From positions 372,001-436,000 of the forward strand of contig NZ_JAIWJA010000003.1 of NCBI RefSeq assembly GCF_020515695.1: DNA of 64,000 nucleotides, given 5' to 3'. This document shows, in pieces, positions 63,470-64,000 of the stretch; positions within the stretch are counted from its first letter, which is position 1, and the number at the start of each line of letters is the position of its first letter. The notes below the pieces were generated by a model. The model saw only the letters and a program-made list of their open reading frames with translations. It did no database searches and had not been told where the DNA came from. The translations under genes were made by a program, and so were the position numbers. This DNA is from Pseudomonas sp. MWU16-30317 (GTDB lineage Bacteria; Pseudomonadota; Gammaproteobacteria; Pseudomonadales; Pseudomonadaceae).

Positions 63470-64000
63470 TCAAACCGCATCACGCGGCAGCATCAGGTTC
63501 AGTGGCAACACCACCCGCGCTTCGAGGCCGCCGCCTGACCGGTTACGCAGCTCCACGTTGCCGCCATGCATCAGCACGATGCGCTTGACGATGGCCAGGC
63601 CCAGGCCCGTGCCTTTGCCACTGCGGGCCAGATCGCCGCGCGTGAATGGATTGAAAATACCTTCGAGTTCCGCTGGGTCGATGCCGGTGCCACGGTCCAG
63701 AACGCTGAGCACGACATACGGCGCGCTTGAGTCCTCGGCCACGTAGGCGGCGACTTCGACGCCGCTGCCCGCATGATGAAGCGCATTGCCGATCAGATTG
63801 TTCAGCAGGCGCTTGATTGAAATTCTTCGCAGCGGGAAGGGCGGGATCGTTTCGAGGCACAGCCGCACCCGCTCTTCGGGCTGATTGAATTGGGCGACGG
63901 TATGGCGAATGAGGTCGCACAGGTCTACCTCCTCGATCGTCTCGTCGCGGCCATCCCGGATAAACGCCAGGAACTGGTCGAGGATGGCGTCCATGTCTTC
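63470..64000 (-). CDS. envZ: EnvZ/AmgS-like histidine kinase, C-terminal part (partial)
   Basis: The gene runs off the window; 176 codons are visible. They hold the end of the HisKA part (DQFLAFIRDGRDETIEEVDL) and the HATPase domain: N box LLNNLIGNALHHA, G1 box LDRGTGIDP, G2 box GKGTGLGLAIVKRI. FLAFIRDG and the order next to argA suggest EnvZ, called AmgS in P. aeruginosa, which with OmpR/AmgR answers envelope stress. The periplasmic sensor and phosphoacceptor histidine are outside the window. Confidence 0.85.
   Translation of the reverse strand, partial: EDMDAILDQFLAFIRDGRDETIEEVDLCDLIRHTVAQFNQPEERVRLCLETIPPFPLRRISIKRLLNNLIGNALHHAGSGVEVAAYVAEDSSAPYVVLSVLDRGTGIDPAELEGIFNPFTRGDLARSGKGTGLGLAIVKRIVLMHGGNVELRNRSGGGLEARVVLPLNLMLPRDAV

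Overview
The window is a stretch of Pseudomonas chromosome, probably from the fluorescens/putida/syringae side of the genus. The evidence is the gene order (amtB-yjbQ-sutA; lptM-lysA-dapF-yigA-xerC-yigB beside cyaY/cyaA; argH-algR-hemCDXY-dsbB-rsd-algP; ppk/ppx; trxA-rho-ubiD; ygfA-6S-zapA; ygfB-pepP-ubiH-ubiI; gcvTH; argE-argA; an EnvZ-type kinase), a GC-rich codon pattern, and many Pseudomonas-type REP palindromes between genes. It is a core housekeeping region. I see no prophage, transposase, integron, CRISPR array, tRNA or rRNA.

Layout. 1-1321: end of the ammonium channel, YjbQ and the RNA polymerase-associated factor SutA. 1365-9641: a diaminopimelate/lysine and chromosome-dimer-resolution operon on the minus strand (lptM, lysA, dapF, DUF484, xerC, HAD phosphatase), then cyaY and a DUF1289 protein on the plus strand, facing the class I adenylate cyclase. 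9860-11978: two small conserved proteins and argH. 12133-21591: a decayed algZ fused to an intact algR, the haem genes hemCDXY, dsbB, the anti-sigma factor rsd/algQ, an FKBP isomerase, and the repeat-rich DNA-binding protein AlgP. 21642-26555: an ABC-F ATPase, a LysE exporter, a LysR regulator, a signal-peptide-bearing isochorismatase-type hydrolase and a DedA protein. 27026-30873: convergent ppk and ppx, the former behind a good Pho box. 30953-34789: a four-gene polar amino-acid ABC transporter and a divergent FadR-type regulator with a perfect palindromic operator between them; this block sits between ppx and trxA. 34907-41462: trxA, rho, an acyltransferase/SGNH protein, ubiD and a ferredoxin-reductase. 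41729-49862: chaC, a FliL-like protein with a TTG start, an EVE-domain protein, a 46-residue membrane peptide, ygfA with 6S RNA, zapA and its partner, and the ygfB-pepP-ubiH-ubiI operon. 49955-58137: an iron-type ABC binding protein and permease, gcvT and gcvH without gcvP, DUF2388, NfeD/SPFH, and an orphan GspE-type ATPase. 58244-64000: an unknown protein divergent from an Lrp regulator, a CYTH-CHAD protein, argE, argA, and the C-terminal part of an EnvZ/AmgS-like kinase cut by the window end.

The most notable point is the remains of the sensor kinase gene algZ/fimS: about 140 residues of its C-terminus can be read across one stop codon and at least three frameshifts, ending in the ancestral ATGA overlap with algR, while algR keeps its response-regulator and LytTR features. 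Other points are the FadR-controlled ABC block, the Pho-type promoter with a long structured leader before ppk, the missing gcvP, and a 36-bp in-frame tandem repeat in algP. Family assignments and comparisons with other pseudomonads come from memory, not from a search.
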